Shown: positions 55,448 through 63,929 of the stretch, in pieces | How the letters are laid out: the number at the start of each line of letters is the position of its first letter | Position numbering within the stretch: the first letter of the stretch is position 1 | Assembly: GCF_016767175.1 (NCBI RefSeq) | Contig: NZ_CP068564.1 | Coordinates: 744,001 to 808,000, forward strand | Length of the DNA: 64,000 nt | Direction: 5' to 3' | From: Keratinibaculum paraultunense | GTDB taxonomy: Bacteria > Bacillota > Clostridia > Tissierellales > Tepidimicrobiaceae | The notes under the pieces: generated by a model | What the model was told of the DNA's origin: nothing | The model's database searches: none | What the model saw: only the letters and a program-made list of their open reading frames with translations | Made by a program: the position numbers and the translations under genes

Positions 55448-56173
55448 ATGGGCATGAAAATAATGGTTGTTGACAGGGATAAGTCTCTTATAAAAGCTTT
55501 AAAATATAGTTTAGAAAAAGATAATTATCAAGTAGATTCTGCTTTTACAATAAAAAAAGCAATAGAAAAAGTAAAAAGGAGAGATTATGAATTAATAATT
55601 TTGGAAATATTATTACCTGATGGGAATGGATTAAATTTATGCCAAACTATCAGGAAACAATCTCAAGTACCAATAATAGTGTTAACAGAAAAAAAGGAAG
55701 ATATATCTAAGATATTAGCTTTAGAATATGGTGCAGACGATTATGTTACCAAGCCATTTAATATATTGGAATTAAAAGCAAGAATTAAGGCAATATTAAG
55801 AAGGGTAAATGTGGTAATTCCTCAAGTTGATAATCAAAGTATTAAGATAGATGATTTTGTCATAAATGCTTTAGGTAGGAAATTAACTGTAAATGGAGAA
55901 GATATAATTTTAACAGGCAAAGAGTTTGATTTGTTTTATATACTTGTGTCTAATCCTGGTAAAGTATTTACAAGAGAAGAACTATTGGAAAATATTTGGG
56001 GGTGTGAATATTTTGGAGATCTAAGGACTGTAGACGTACACATTAGAAGACTTAGAGAAAAAATAGAAAAGGATCCAGCCGATACTAAGTATATTCATAC
56101 CAAGTGGGGAGCTGGGTATTATTTTGAAAATAAAAAAGATAATCTTAATAGGGAATTAAAAGATGAAGATTAA
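55448..56173 (+). CDS. Orphan OmpR-type response regulator with atypical receiver
   Basis: About 241 residues from ATG 55448, with TTGGAGTG upstream; an in-frame GTG at 55439 overlaps that site. The C-terminal winged helix is normal (FDLFYILVSNPGKVFTREELLENIWG, TVDVHIRRLREKIE). In the receiver, the phospho-acceptor Asp is replaced by Glu53 (ILEILLPDG), and the acidic pair reads Asp9-Arg10 instead of Asp-Asp, so one Mg ligand is lost. The Lys of TKPF is kept. No histidine kinase gene is nearby. It probably works without phosphorylation. It lies between selB and tRNA-Sec, 32 bases after selB. Confidence 0.9.
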   Translation: MGMKIMVVDRDKSLIKALKYSLEKDNYQVDSAFTIKKAIEKVKRRDYELIILEILLPDGNGLNLCQTIRKQSQVPIIVLTEKKEDISKILALEYGADDYVTKPFNILELKARIKAILRRVNVVIPQVDNQSIKIDDFVINALGRKLTVNGEDIILTGKEFDLFYILVSNPGKVFTREELLENIWGCEYFGDLRTVDVHIRRLREKIEKDPADTKYIHTKWGAGYYFENKKDNLNRELKDED

Positions 56174-56237
56174 ATTGATTTATTAATGGTAGCAAAAAGT
56201 AAGAAAATTCTATCAAAACTAACATTATTGACAAGAC

Positions 56238-56265
56238 TTGACATGGAAATAAAAAATGCTATAAT
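56238..56265 (+). promoter_or_regulatory. Promoter of tRNA-Sec
   Basis: TTGACA (56238-56243), a 16-base spacer and TATAAT (56260-56265), giving a start about 30 bases before the tRNA. Confidence 0.75.
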
Positions 56266-56296
56266 GTAGTAGTGTTTAAATATTATAGCATTTTTT
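56251..56296. promoter_or_regulatory. 15-bp inverted repeat enclosing the tRNA-Sec -10 box
   Basis: Bases 56251-56265 (six As, TGC, TATAAT) are exactly complementary to 56282-56296, separated by 16 bases. Read from the upstream gene it is a hairpin ending in Ts, so it may terminate the response regulator transcript; as DNA it could be an operator covering the tRNA-Sec start site. Confidence 0.6.
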
Positions 56297-56300
56297 ATAT

Positions 56301-56397
56301 GGGAGTAGATGGGTGCTGGTGTGCCCTCTGGTCTTCAAAACCAGTACGGGGCGTTAGGAGCGTCCTGGGTGGGTTCGATTCCCACATACTCCCGCCA
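56301..56397 (+). tRNA. selC: tRNA-Sec (anticodon TCA)
   Basis: 97 bases including CCA. Acceptor GGGAGTA/TACTCCC, long D arm, anticodon stem CTGGT/ACCAG with loop CTTCAAA (anticodon TCA), a very long variable arm (about 56346-56367) and T loop GGGTTCGATTCCC. The long extra arm and extended acceptor are typical of selenocysteine tRNA, not of a suppressor. Confidence 0.96.
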
Positions 56398-56405
56398 TAG
56401 TATAT

Positions 56406-56430
56406 AAGCAGCTTATGCTGCTTTTTTTGT
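56406..56430 (+). terminator. Terminator of tRNA-Sec
   Basis: AAGCAGC-TTAT-GCTGCTT (56406-56423) followed by TTTTTG and more Ts. Confidence 0.85.
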
Positions 56431-56535
56431 TTTTTTATATTTTTGTTTTCTCCTAAAATTGCCGTGTATTTTAATTATAGATATTAGATAAAATAATATA
56501 GAAACAATTTTAATTATATTATTTGAGGTGATTAT

Positions 56536-56739
56536 ATGAGTAGAATAGACCCTAATGCTATAAAAGCATTAAAAGAAATGAAATTAGAAATTGCACAGGA
56601 ATTGGGTATATCTGAAGATTTTACGAATAAAGATAATATTAGTTCAGCTACTAATATATTTGCTGCTGGTCCTGTTGGAGGTTTAATGACTAGAAGATTG
56701 ATAGAAATTGGAGAAAAACAATTGATAGATGAAGAATAG
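56536..56739 (+). CDS. Alpha/beta-type small acid-soluble spore protein
   Basis: 67 residues, TGAGGTGATT before the ATG. ALKEMKLEIAQELGI (about 10-24) contains the GPR cleavage site (between Glu and Ile of LEIAQ), and GPVGGLMTRRLIEIGEKQL (about 46-64) is the second conserved block of SASPs. It coats forespore DNA and is degraded on germination by GPR, whose gene starts at the right edge of the window. A spacer of acidic/Asn residues between the blocks is somewhat divergent from the major SASPs. Confidence 0.93.
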   Translation: MSRIDPNAIKALKEMKLEIAQELGISEDFTNKDNISSATNIFAAGPVGGLMTRRLIEIGEKQLIDEE

Positions 56740-56765
56740 GATAGGGTTCCTATCCTATTTTCTTT
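56735..56765 (+). terminator. Terminator of the SASP gene, overlapping its stop codon
   Basis: AATAGGATAGG (56735-56745) pairs with CCTATCCTATT (56749-56759), loop GTT, then TTCTTTT. The TAG stop (56737-56739) is in the left arm. Confidence 0.8.
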
Positions 56766-56866
56766 TAAATAATTATAAAAAAACATATAAAAAAATAAAG
56801 CTTAATGATTTTTTATATTTCATGATATAATAAAATAGGTGTTACTCTTTAAAAGGGGGTTTTCAT

Positions 56867-57247
56867 ATGAATAAGACTAATATAATGGTATGTGTGACTC
56901 AGCAAAAGACTTGCGAAAGGCTTATTTTAAATGGTTATAAATTAGCTGAAGCAACAAAAGGTAAATTATATGTGATACATGTAGTAAATGAAAAGGATAA
57001 GTTTTTAAATAATGTAGATGATGGAGAAGCTTTAGAATATTTATTTAGAGTATCAAAAAAAGCAGGAGCTGATTTAACTGTGCTTAGATCAAAGGATGTG
57101 ATACAAGCAATAATTAATTTTGCTAAAGATAACAACATTACTCATATGATTCTAGGAACTACTCCCAAAGAAAATAATTCTAAAGAATCAAATTTTGCAT
57201 TAAAATTGCAGGAAAGTTTACCAAATGTGGAATTTATTATAATATAA
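56867..57247 (+). CDS. Universal stress protein-like (UspA/KdpD-type) protein
   Basis: 126 residues, AAAGGGGGTTTTC before the ATG. An N-terminal strand NIMVCVTQQKTCERLILNGYKLAEATKGKLYVIHVV (about 5-40) and late ITHMILGTTPKEN (about 97-109) match the USP alpha/beta fold found in KdpD sensors. The ATP-binding G-x2-G-x9-G motif is incomplete (GTTPKEN). It stands alone, with a possible TATAAT at 56826-56831. Function unknown. Confidence 0.8.
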   Translation: MNKTNIMVCVTQQKTCERLILNGYKLAEATKGKLYVIHVVNEKDKFLNNVDDGEALEYLFRVSKKAGADLTVLRSKDVIQAIINFAKDNNITHMILGTTPKENNSKESNFALKLQESLPNVEFIII

Positions 57248-57385
57248 TTGTATATGAGCGTTAGTATCATTTATTTCAATTTGCTAATATTATTATAATT
57301 ATTATAGTGCAAAGAATTCTATTTTATGCACATAATAAAACTAAAGGAATAAATTAATAATATATGTTTATTTAGGAGGTTTCAT

Positions 57386-58447
57386 ATGACAAAAGTTCGT
57401 AGAATGTTTCCAGGAGGTAATACTGCAGAGGGCTTTTACTCTTTTCATAATAATATAATTGGTAATAACAGAAATATGTTATATATATTAAAAGGTATGC
57501 CTGGTGGAGGTAAATCATCTCTTATGAAAGAAATAGGTAAGCAAGCTTTAAAAGAAGGTTATACGGTAGAGTATCATCATTGTCCATCAGATCCTAATTC
57601 TGTAGATGGTATAGTTATTGATGAATTTAAAGTAGCCATAGTAGATGGGACATTTCCCCATGTAATAGACCCTGTGTATCCAGGCTTAAAAGATAAATTA
57701 ATAAATTTAGGTATTTTTATAGATTCAGATAAATTGAAAGAAAATGAAGAACAAATTATAGATGCAAAGTTAAATAATAAAATTGCTTATAGAAAAGCAT
57801 TTAGTTATTTTAAAACAGCAAAATGTATTTATAAAGAAATAGAGGAGACCAACAAAATAGGAGTAGATTTTAAAAAGGTAAACAAATTAACTAAAACATT
57901 AATAGATGAAATTTTTTCTAGAGAAGCAAATATGGATTTTACATTTTTAAAAAAAAGGCATATGTTTTCTAATGCTAATACGCCAGACGGTTTCATAGAT
58001 TATACTTTGACAATATTAAAAGGAGTTTCAAATATTTATTATATAGAAGGAGAAATAGGTACAGGAAAATCCACAATGCTAAGTAGAATTATGGAGGAAG
58101 CTGTAGTTAGAGGGTATTCTATGGAGATATACCATGATGCTACTATTCCTGATAAAATTGAATCGGTATTTATTAAGGATATAGATGTGTTTATAACCTC
58201 AAATAGTCAATGCAAGGAAATTCCCCATAATAAAATAAATTTAAATCAATATTTTGATGAAAGCGTAAAAAATGAAGAAGATTATAAAATGTATAATTTA
58301 TTAATTGAAAAAGCTATTTCAAAACTTTTAACTGCTAAAGAAAACCATGAGATATTAGAAAAATGCTATAATGTATCCGTAGATTTTGAAGGAATAAATA
58401 AAGTTAAAGATAAGATATTAAAAGAAATATTCACAGTTTATATTTAA
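57386..58447 (+). CDS. Tandem P-loop ATPase (PRK06851-type)
   Basis: 353 residues, TAGGAGGTT before the ATG. Two related ATPase halves are visible: the first opens MFPGGNTAEGFYSF and has Walker A GMPGGGKSS (37-45); the second repeats it as MFSNANTPDGFIDY (about 193-206) with Walker A GEIGTGKST (222-230). Each half also has a YHH/YHD strand (YTVEYHHCPSDP and YSMEIYHDATIPD). So the gene arose by duplication. Proteins of this layout are common in Clostridia and Bacilli and their role is unknown. It converges on the AlaX gene. Confidence 0.85.
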   Translation: MTKVRRMFPGGNTAEGFYSFHNNIIGNNRNMLYILKGMPGGGKSSLMKEIGKQALKEGYTVEYHHCPSDPNSVDGIVIDEFKVAIVDGTFPHVIDPVYPGLKDKLINLGIFIDSDKLKENEEQIIDAKLNNKIAYRKAFSYFKTAKCIYKEIEETNKIGVDFKKVNKLTKTLIDEIFSREANMDFTFLKKRHMFSNANTPDGFIDYTLTILKGVSNIYYIEGEIGTGKSTMLSRIMEEAVVRGYSMEIYHDATIPDKIESVFIKDIDVFITSNSQCKEIPHNKINLNQYFDESVKNEEDYKMYNLLIEKAISKLLTAKENHEILEKCYNVSVDFEGINKVKDKILKEIFTVYI

Positions 58448-58463
58448 AAAATGTTATTTTAAT

Positions 58464-58511
58464 AGTATGGGAAAGATTCAAAAATTTATAAGTAAAAATC
58501 TTTCCCATACT
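58464..58511. terminator. Bidirectional hairpin between the ATPase and AlaX genes
   Basis: AGTATGGGAAAGATT (58464-58478) is complementary to 58497-58511, 15 bp with an 18-base loop, placed between converging genes. Confidence 0.7.
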
Positions 58512-58526
58512 TTAGGATAATAAATT

Positions 58527-59723
58527 TTATAATAAATTTATTATTTTTTCATAAAATTTTTCAAGTACAGAATCAAGTTCTTCTTGATTACAAGTTCCTT
58601 GAACTGTTTGAGGACTCCCGCCTCCTTTTATATTTATATTTTGTGCTATTTCATTATGAATATCTTTTATATTAATATTTATATTGGAACTACGACTAAC
58701 TATATAATTTGCAGTATTTTTGTTATTTATTCCAAGTAATAATATATTATCTTTTAATGTATTTATATGGGACACTATGTTATATATTTCCTTTGGTTTT
58801 ATATTCTCAAATTTATGACATATGAAATTTATGTCTTTTATTAAACAAGCTTTTTCAAGTAATTCTTGTGCTTTATATTTATATAATTCTTCTTTAAGTG
58901 CTCTATTTTCTTTTTCTAAAATTTCTTTTTGGGAATATAATTTTTTTACTCTATCGTATACATTTTTATCTTTAGTAGACAAAAGATTGCTTATATTTTT
59001 AATATAATTACTTTTCCATGAATAATCTATCAATGCTCTGTTACCGCATACAAATTCTACTCGAATGTTTCCCTTATAATTTTCAACCTTTCGAATTTTT
59101 ATTATTCCTATTTCTCCAGTATTTCTAACATGGGTTCCACAGCAAGGTGAAAAATCAATACCATCTATTTCAACTATACGAATATTAGAATTAACAATAG
59201 GTTCTTTTCTTACAGGAATTTTTTCCATATCTTTTTTTTCAACAATATATGATTTTATTTGAAAGTTAGAAAATATTATTTTGTTAGCAAATTCCTCTAT
59301 TTTTTCTATATGGATTTTATTGATATTGGGTATATTTATATCTATATATACGTATTCTTTACCTATATAAAATCCAACTGTTTCTCCATTATATAATTTA
59401 TAAAATACTGCTGATAATAGATGTTGTCCAGAATGTTGTTGCATATAATCAAATCTGTTTTCCCAATCTATAGATAATTGCACTTTATCACTATGTATAT
59501 TATCCTTAACTACATGGATTATATCATTTCCTTCTTCATAAGTGTCCAATACCTCAACCCCATTGATAGTGCCTTTATCACCAGGTTGTCCTCCTGCTAA
59601 ATTAGGATAAAATATGGTCCTATTAGTTTTGATATAATACTTGTTATTTAAGTATTTTTTTTCTACAATTCGTGCATCAATTTGACGTAAATATGGATTT
59701 TCTAAATATATTTTTTCTGTCAT
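58527..59723 (-). CDS. Alanyl-tRNA editing protein AlaX (long form with DHHA1)
   Basis: 398 residues, minus strand, ATG preceded by AGGTGG. The editing-site zinc ligands are HSGQH (His97, His101) and CCGTH (Cys194/195, His198). A coiled-coil (about 245-285) leads into a DHHA1-type C-terminus ending with GGGSPQTVQGTCN (about 367-379). This is the editing half of AlaRS without the synthetase; it hydrolyses Ser- or Gly-tRNA(Ala). Confidence 0.93.
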   Translation of the reverse strand: MTEKIYLENPYLRQIDARIVEKKYLNNKYYIKTNRTIFYPNLAGGQPGDKGTINGVEVLDTYEEGNDIIHVVKDNIHSDKVQLSIDWENRFDYMQQHSGQHLLSAVFYKLYNGETVGFYIGKEYVYIDINIPNINKIHIEKIEEFANKIIFSNFQIKSYIVEKKDMEKIPVRKEPIVNSNIRIVEIDGIDFSPCCGTHVRNTGEIGIIKIRKVENYKGNIRVEFVCGNRALIDYSWKSNYIKNISNLLSTKDKNVYDRVKKLYSQKEILEKENRALKEELYKYKAQELLEKACLIKDINFICHKFENIKPKEIYNIVSHINTLKDNILLLGINNKNTANYIVSRSSNININIKDIHNEIAQNINIKGGGSPQTVQGTCNQEELDSVLEKFYEKIINLL

Positions 59724-59877
59724 AATATACCACCTATCCTTTTTAACCGTTAATACTATTTTAACATTTTTAAAATAAAATCAATAGTTTTTTATTATTA
59801 TTAGAATTTATTAAATTTATTTCTATATTATGTTATAATTACTTTGTAGGTATATTAATGATATAAAGGAGGCTAAA

Positions 59878-59964
59878 ATGATTATACGTTTATTAGGTAT
59901 TATATTTATATTATTAGGTATTGCACTTCTAATAAGATCTTTAAGTAGAATAAATAAGGGATAA
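59878..59964 (+). CDS. 28-residue single-pass membrane protein
   Basis: ATG 59878 to TAA 59964, with a perfect AAAGGAGG 7 bases upstream and TATAAT at 59834-59839 further up. The product starts MIIRLLGIIFILLGIALLI, one hydrophobic helix, and ends RSLSRINKG (basic, inside). It lies 16 bases before comEC and is probably co-transcribed. The strong ribosome binding site makes chance unlikely. Function unknown. Confidence 0.7.
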   Translation: MIIRLLGIIFILLGIALLIRSLSRINKG

Positions 59965-59980
59965 ATAAAGGTGTATTAAT

Positions 59981-62431
59981 ATGAAAAGTCCTTTTTTATA
60001 TTTAAGTTTTTTTTTATTATTGGGGATAATATTTTCTTATTATATAGATATAAATACTATATTTTTATTGATTTTATTATTTATATCTTTATTCATTAAT
60101 TTTATAGGGAAAAAAGAAAATAAATTTAAATCATTAAATTTATTTTTTTCTATTTTTCTATTGGGAATAATATTAACTAATTTAAAAACTATAGATAGTC
60201 AATTGCTTGAGTATAAGGATGCATTAGTAGAAATAACTGGAATAGTTGATGAGATTAAAATTATAGAAGAAAATGAAAGCAGATATATAGTTAGAGTTAC
60301 TAATATATGTCATGATGGAAATAATAAAAAAGTTTCAGAGAAAATTCAATTAAAAATACTAGGAGAGAAAACATTATCTATTGGAGAGGAATTATTGTTT
60401 AAAGGGGTTTTGAGAGAACCTTTACCTAATACAAATCCTAAATTATATAATCATAGGTTAAAATTGTTGACAGAAGGAATATATACAAGTACTACAATTA
60501 AAGATTATTCAATTATTCATGTGGTTAAAGGAAATTTAGATTTTATCGATAGAATGAAATATAAATTTATAGAAAGTGTAGAAGAAATATTTGATTCATA
60601 TTTAACGGAAAAAAATAGTTCTTTGATGAAAGCAGTTATATTAGGAAAGAGTTCTTATCTTACTGAGGATAATATAGAGAAATTTAGGCATTTAGGTTTG
60701 GCTCATATATTAGCAGTTTCAGGATTACATATAGGATTGATTACTAATATATTGACAGGATTACTTGGATATTTAGGAATAAATAAAAAATTAAATATAG
60801 GTATAACTTTGAGTGGAATATGGATGTATGCTTACATTATAGGAGGACCACCTTCCGTAATAAGGGCTAATATAATGTTTACTATTCTATTTTTATCCAA
60901 AGTTTTTTGGCAAGCTTATGAATCAATAAATGCACTTTTTTTTGCACTTTTTATAATGCTAATAATAAACCCCTATTGGGCATTTAGTATTGGATTTCAA
61001 CTATCATTTATTGCTACATTCTTTATATTGTATTTAACACCAAAAATAAAAATAATTTTTTATCCAAGTGATAGTCAATTGATTAAATCTTTAAAATCTA
61101 TTTTATCTGTTCAAATAGGTTTATTACCAATACAAGCATATTATTTTAATAGGGTTCCTATAATTAGTATGGTAGCTAATTTGTTAATAGTTCCTTTGTT
61201 TTCTATAGGTTTAATTTTAGGATTACTTTTATTATTTTTTTCTTATTTAATAGAACCTATAGCTTATTTTATTGGAATAGTAATTAATTTTTTGTTAGAT
61301 ATTCAATTTTATATTATAAATATTCTTGAGTGTTTCCCTTATATTGATTTAAAAGTTCCATCTCCATCAATAATGGGAATATTATGCTATTATATTTTGT
61401 TATTTATAGGCATGGGTATTATAAAAATATCCAATATAGATAAGAAAATAAGTAAGGTTATTATATTTTATTTATTATTTTTAATATTAGTAAATTTTTT
61501 GACTATGTATTTTGATCAAAGTATAGAGATAAGATTTATAGATGTAGGTCAAGGGGATAGCATATTAATAAAAACTCAAGGAGGAAACTATTTAATAGAT
61601 ACAGGAGGAGATTTATTTGGAAATTTTGATGTAGGTGAGAATATTCTTTTTCCATATTTAGAAAAAGAGGGTATATTTAAGTTAAAGGGTGTTTTCATTA
61701 CTCATTATGATATAGATCATTGCAAAAGTTTACCTTATTTAATGGATAATATGAAAATAGAAAAAATATATATTGGTCATGAAAAATTGGATAATGATTT
61801 ATATGAAGAAATTAATAATAAAGCTAAAGAAAAAAATATTCCTATTATATTGTTAAAAAGAGGCCATAAATTAAAATTGGATGATAATACTGATATGATA
61901 GTGCTTGGTCCTCACGAACAATTATTAAAGACTTCTGAAACTAGTAATGAAAATGATTTGTCCTTAATTTTAATGCTAAATTACTATGATAAAAATATTT
62001 TATTTACAGGTGATATAGAGGATAAAGGAGAACGTACGTTAATAAACAATGCGACCCCTAAAGCATATTTTTTAAAAGTGCCGCATCATGGAAGTAAGAC
62101 ATCATCATCTATGGAGTTTTTAGATAAAGTTTCTCCAGAAGCAGCGTTTATATCTGTTGGTAGAAACAATATGTTTGGGCATCCTCATGAAGAGGTAATT
62201 AAGCGATATAACAATAGAAATATTCAATTATATAGAACTGATGAATTAGGACTTATAACATTAACATTTAATAAAGAAAAATATCAAGTGTATTCTTTTT
62301 TAAAAGAAAAATTAAATATTATGTATGCAGTAAAATACTTTTATCCATATATATTTTACATTATTATTTCATATATGCTTATTAAATATTATATAATACT
62401 GGAGAAGGAGATGAAAATCATTGAATTATAA
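59981..62431 (+). CDS. comEC: Competence DNA channel protein ComEC/Rec2
   Basis: 816 residues. N-terminal membrane segments and a soluble domain (about 70-170), then the competence domain with SSYLTEDNIEKFRHLGLAHILAVSGLHIGL (about 222-251), many further helices, and a C-terminal metallo-beta-lactamase domain with DVGQGDSILIKT, THYDIDHCKSL (about 575-585) and KVPHHGSKTSS. A final hydrophobic segment (about 785-805) follows, which is unusual. It forms the channel for single-stranded DNA. The end overlaps holA by 11 bases. Confidence 0.95.
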   Translation: MKSPFLYLSFFLLLGIIFSYYIDINTIFLLILLFISLFINFIGKKENKFKSLNLFFSIFLLGIILTNLKTIDSQLLEYKDALVEITGIVDEIKIIEENESRYIVRVTNICHDGNNKKVSEKIQLKILGEKTLSIGEELLFKGVLREPLPNTNPKLYNHRLKLLTEGIYTSTTIKDYSIIHVVKGNLDFIDRMKYKFIESVEEIFDSYLTEKNSSLMKAVILGKSSYLTEDNIEKFRHLGLAHILAVSGLHIGLITNILTGLLGYLGINKKLNIGITLSGIWMYAYIIGGPPSVIRANIMFTILFLSKVFWQAYESINALFFALFIMLIINPYWAFSIGFQLSFIATFFILYLTPKIKIIFYPSDSQLIKSLKSILSVQIGLLPIQAYYFNRVPIISMVANLLIVPLFSIGLILGLLLLFFSYLIEPIAYFIGIVINFLLDIQFYIINILECFPYIDLKVPSPSIMGILCYYILLFIGMGIIKISNIDKKISKVIIFYLLFLILVNFLTMYFDQSIEIRFIDVGQGDSILIKTQGGNYLIDTGGDLFGNFDVGENILFPYLEKEGIFKLKGVFITHYDIDHCKSLPYLMDNMKIEKIYIGHEKLDNDLYEEINNKAKEKNIPIILLKRGHKLKLDDNTDMIVLGPHEQLLKTSETSNENDLSLILMLNYYDKNILFTGDIEDKGERTLINNATPKAYFLKVPHHGSKTSSSMEFLDKVSPEAAFISVGRNNMFGHPHEEVIKRYNNRNIQLYRTDELGLITLTFNKEKYQVYSFLKEKLNIMYAVKYFYPYIFYIIISYMLIKYYIILEKEMKIIEL

Positions 62432-63479
62432 AGAATTAATAAGAAAAGCTAAGTCATTAGATTTAAAATCAGTTTATTTATTTTATGGAGAAGAACATTA
62501 TTTAATTGATCATACATTAAATACTATTAAAGAGATATATATAGATGAGGCTTTTGAACCTTTAAATTATTTAGTTATGGAAGGTAAAAATTTAAATTTT
62601 GAAGCTATTTTAAATGCTTGTGAAACTTTACCTTTTATGTCAGATAAAAAAATTGTTGTTATAAAGGATCATCCATTGTTTAAATCAAATAAGGATGTAA
62701 TAATTGGAGATAAAAATATTGAGGATTATAAAAATGAATTAGTTGATTATTTAGATAAATTAGAAGATTATCTATGCTTGATATTTTTAGAGAAAACGAC
62801 CAATATAAGAAAGTCCAATGCGTTGTACAAAAAAATTGCAAAAGTAGGTGATGTTATTGAATTTAAGAAATTAAGAGGGCAAGATTTAAATAATTGGGTG
62901 GAAAATAGTTTCAAAAAATATAATAAGAGTATATTAAAATCAGATATAAATTATTTTATTACATATTCTGCATATTTTGATCCCAATCAAGAAAAAAATT
63001 TATATGATTTAGAAAATGAAATAATTAAAATATGTAATTATTTAAGGGATGAAGAGAGGGTTAATAGAAAAATATTAGATTTGATAATGACAAAACCATT
63101 AGATATGAATGTGTTTAATCTATTAAATAGTATAAGTCAAAAAGATGGCAGAAATGCCATAATATTGTTTAATGAAATGTATATGTCTAATCAACCAGTT
63201 TTATTTATATTACATATGATAATTAGACAAATAAGAAATATGTTTAATTATAAAGTGTTAAGAGCTAAGGGTTATACTGATATGGATGCATATGAGAAGA
63301 TGAAATTATCCAAATTTGAATATCAGAAAGTTTCTCAACAGAGTAATAATTTTACCATATCTCAATTGGAAAGTGCATTAAAATTTTGTTTACAAGCAGA
63401 TAGAAATATAAAATTTAGTCTTGTTGAAGATAGATTAGCTTTAGAAATACTAATAGCTAATTTATGCTATAAAATTTAA
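62421..63479 (+). CDS. holA: DNA polymerase III subunit delta
   Basis: 352 residues, TTG start within the end of comEC, GGAGAAGGAG upstream. SVYLFYGEEHYLIDHTLNTI (about 18-37) is the degenerate P-loop start of clamp-loader delta, and the C-terminal helical collar (about 225-345) completes the fold. It opens the beta clamp. The comEC-holA-rpsT-gpr order is widespread in Clostridia and Bacilli. Confidence 0.95.
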   Translation: MNYKELIRKAKSLDLKSVYLFYGEEHYLIDHTLNTIKEIYIDEAFEPLNYLVMEGKNLNFEAILNACETLPFMSDKKIVVIKDHPLFKSNKDVIIGDKNIEDYKNELVDYLDKLEDYLCLIFLEKTTNIRKSNALYKKIAKVGDVIEFKKLRGQDLNNWVENSFKKYNKSILKSDINYFITYSAYFDPNQEKNLYDLENEIIKICNYLRDEERVNRKILDLIMTKPLDMNVFNLLNSISQKDGRNAIILFNEMYMSNQPVLFILHMIIRQIRNMFNYKVLRAKGYTDMDAYEKMKLSKFEYQKVSQQSNNFTISQLESALKFCLQADRNIKFSLVEDRLALEILIANLCYKI

Positions 63480-63483
63480 AGTT

Positions 63484-63512
63484 AAAAAACTTCGGTGTTT
63501 CCGAAGTTTTTA
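63484..63512. terminator. Bidirectional terminator between holA and rpsT
   Basis: AAAACTTCGG (63486-63495) pairs with CCGAAGTTTT (63501-63510); Ts on both strands. Confidence 0.85.
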
Positions 63513-63791
63513 TTATACAGCTTTATTTAATTCAGCTTCGTTTAATTTCTTTGTTAATTTACTTAATTTTCTAGAAGCAGCATTTTTATGAATTACATTT
63601 TTATGAGCTGCTCTTTTAAGTTTTTTATCTATAATTTTAAGCAGTTCTTTAGCTTCATTAATATTTTCTTCCTCTAAAGCTGTATCAAATTTTTTAATAT
63701 ATGTTTTAATTTCAGATTTTCTACTCTTATTTATAGCTGTTTTTTTCTTAGTAATGCGGATTCTCTTTTCTGCAGATTTAATATTTGCCAA
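63513..63791 (-). CDS. rpsT: 30S ribosomal protein S20
   Basis: 92 residues from the TTG at 63791-63789, with GGGAGGTGAAAGGA directly upstream on the minus strand; longer in-frame starts precede this site. ANIKSAEKRIRITKKKTAINKS at the N-terminus and KNVIHKNAASRKLSKLTKKLN near the end are typical of bS20. A TTG start is common for rpsT and relates to autoregulation in other bacteria. Confidence 0.96.
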   Translation of the reverse strand: MANIKSAEKRIRITKKKTAINKSRKSEIKTYIKKFDTALEEENINEAKELLKIIDKKLKRAAHKNVIHKNAASRKLSKLTKKLNEAELNKAV

Positions 63792-63929
63792 TCCTTTCAC
63801 CTCCCTAATCTTAACAACAGATATTTTACCATGAAGAAGAATAAATTGCAAGGATAAACAAAATTATTATACATAAAATATCAAAAATGAAGAAAAATAA
63901 TATTAATAAGATATGAGGAGGAGATAAAT

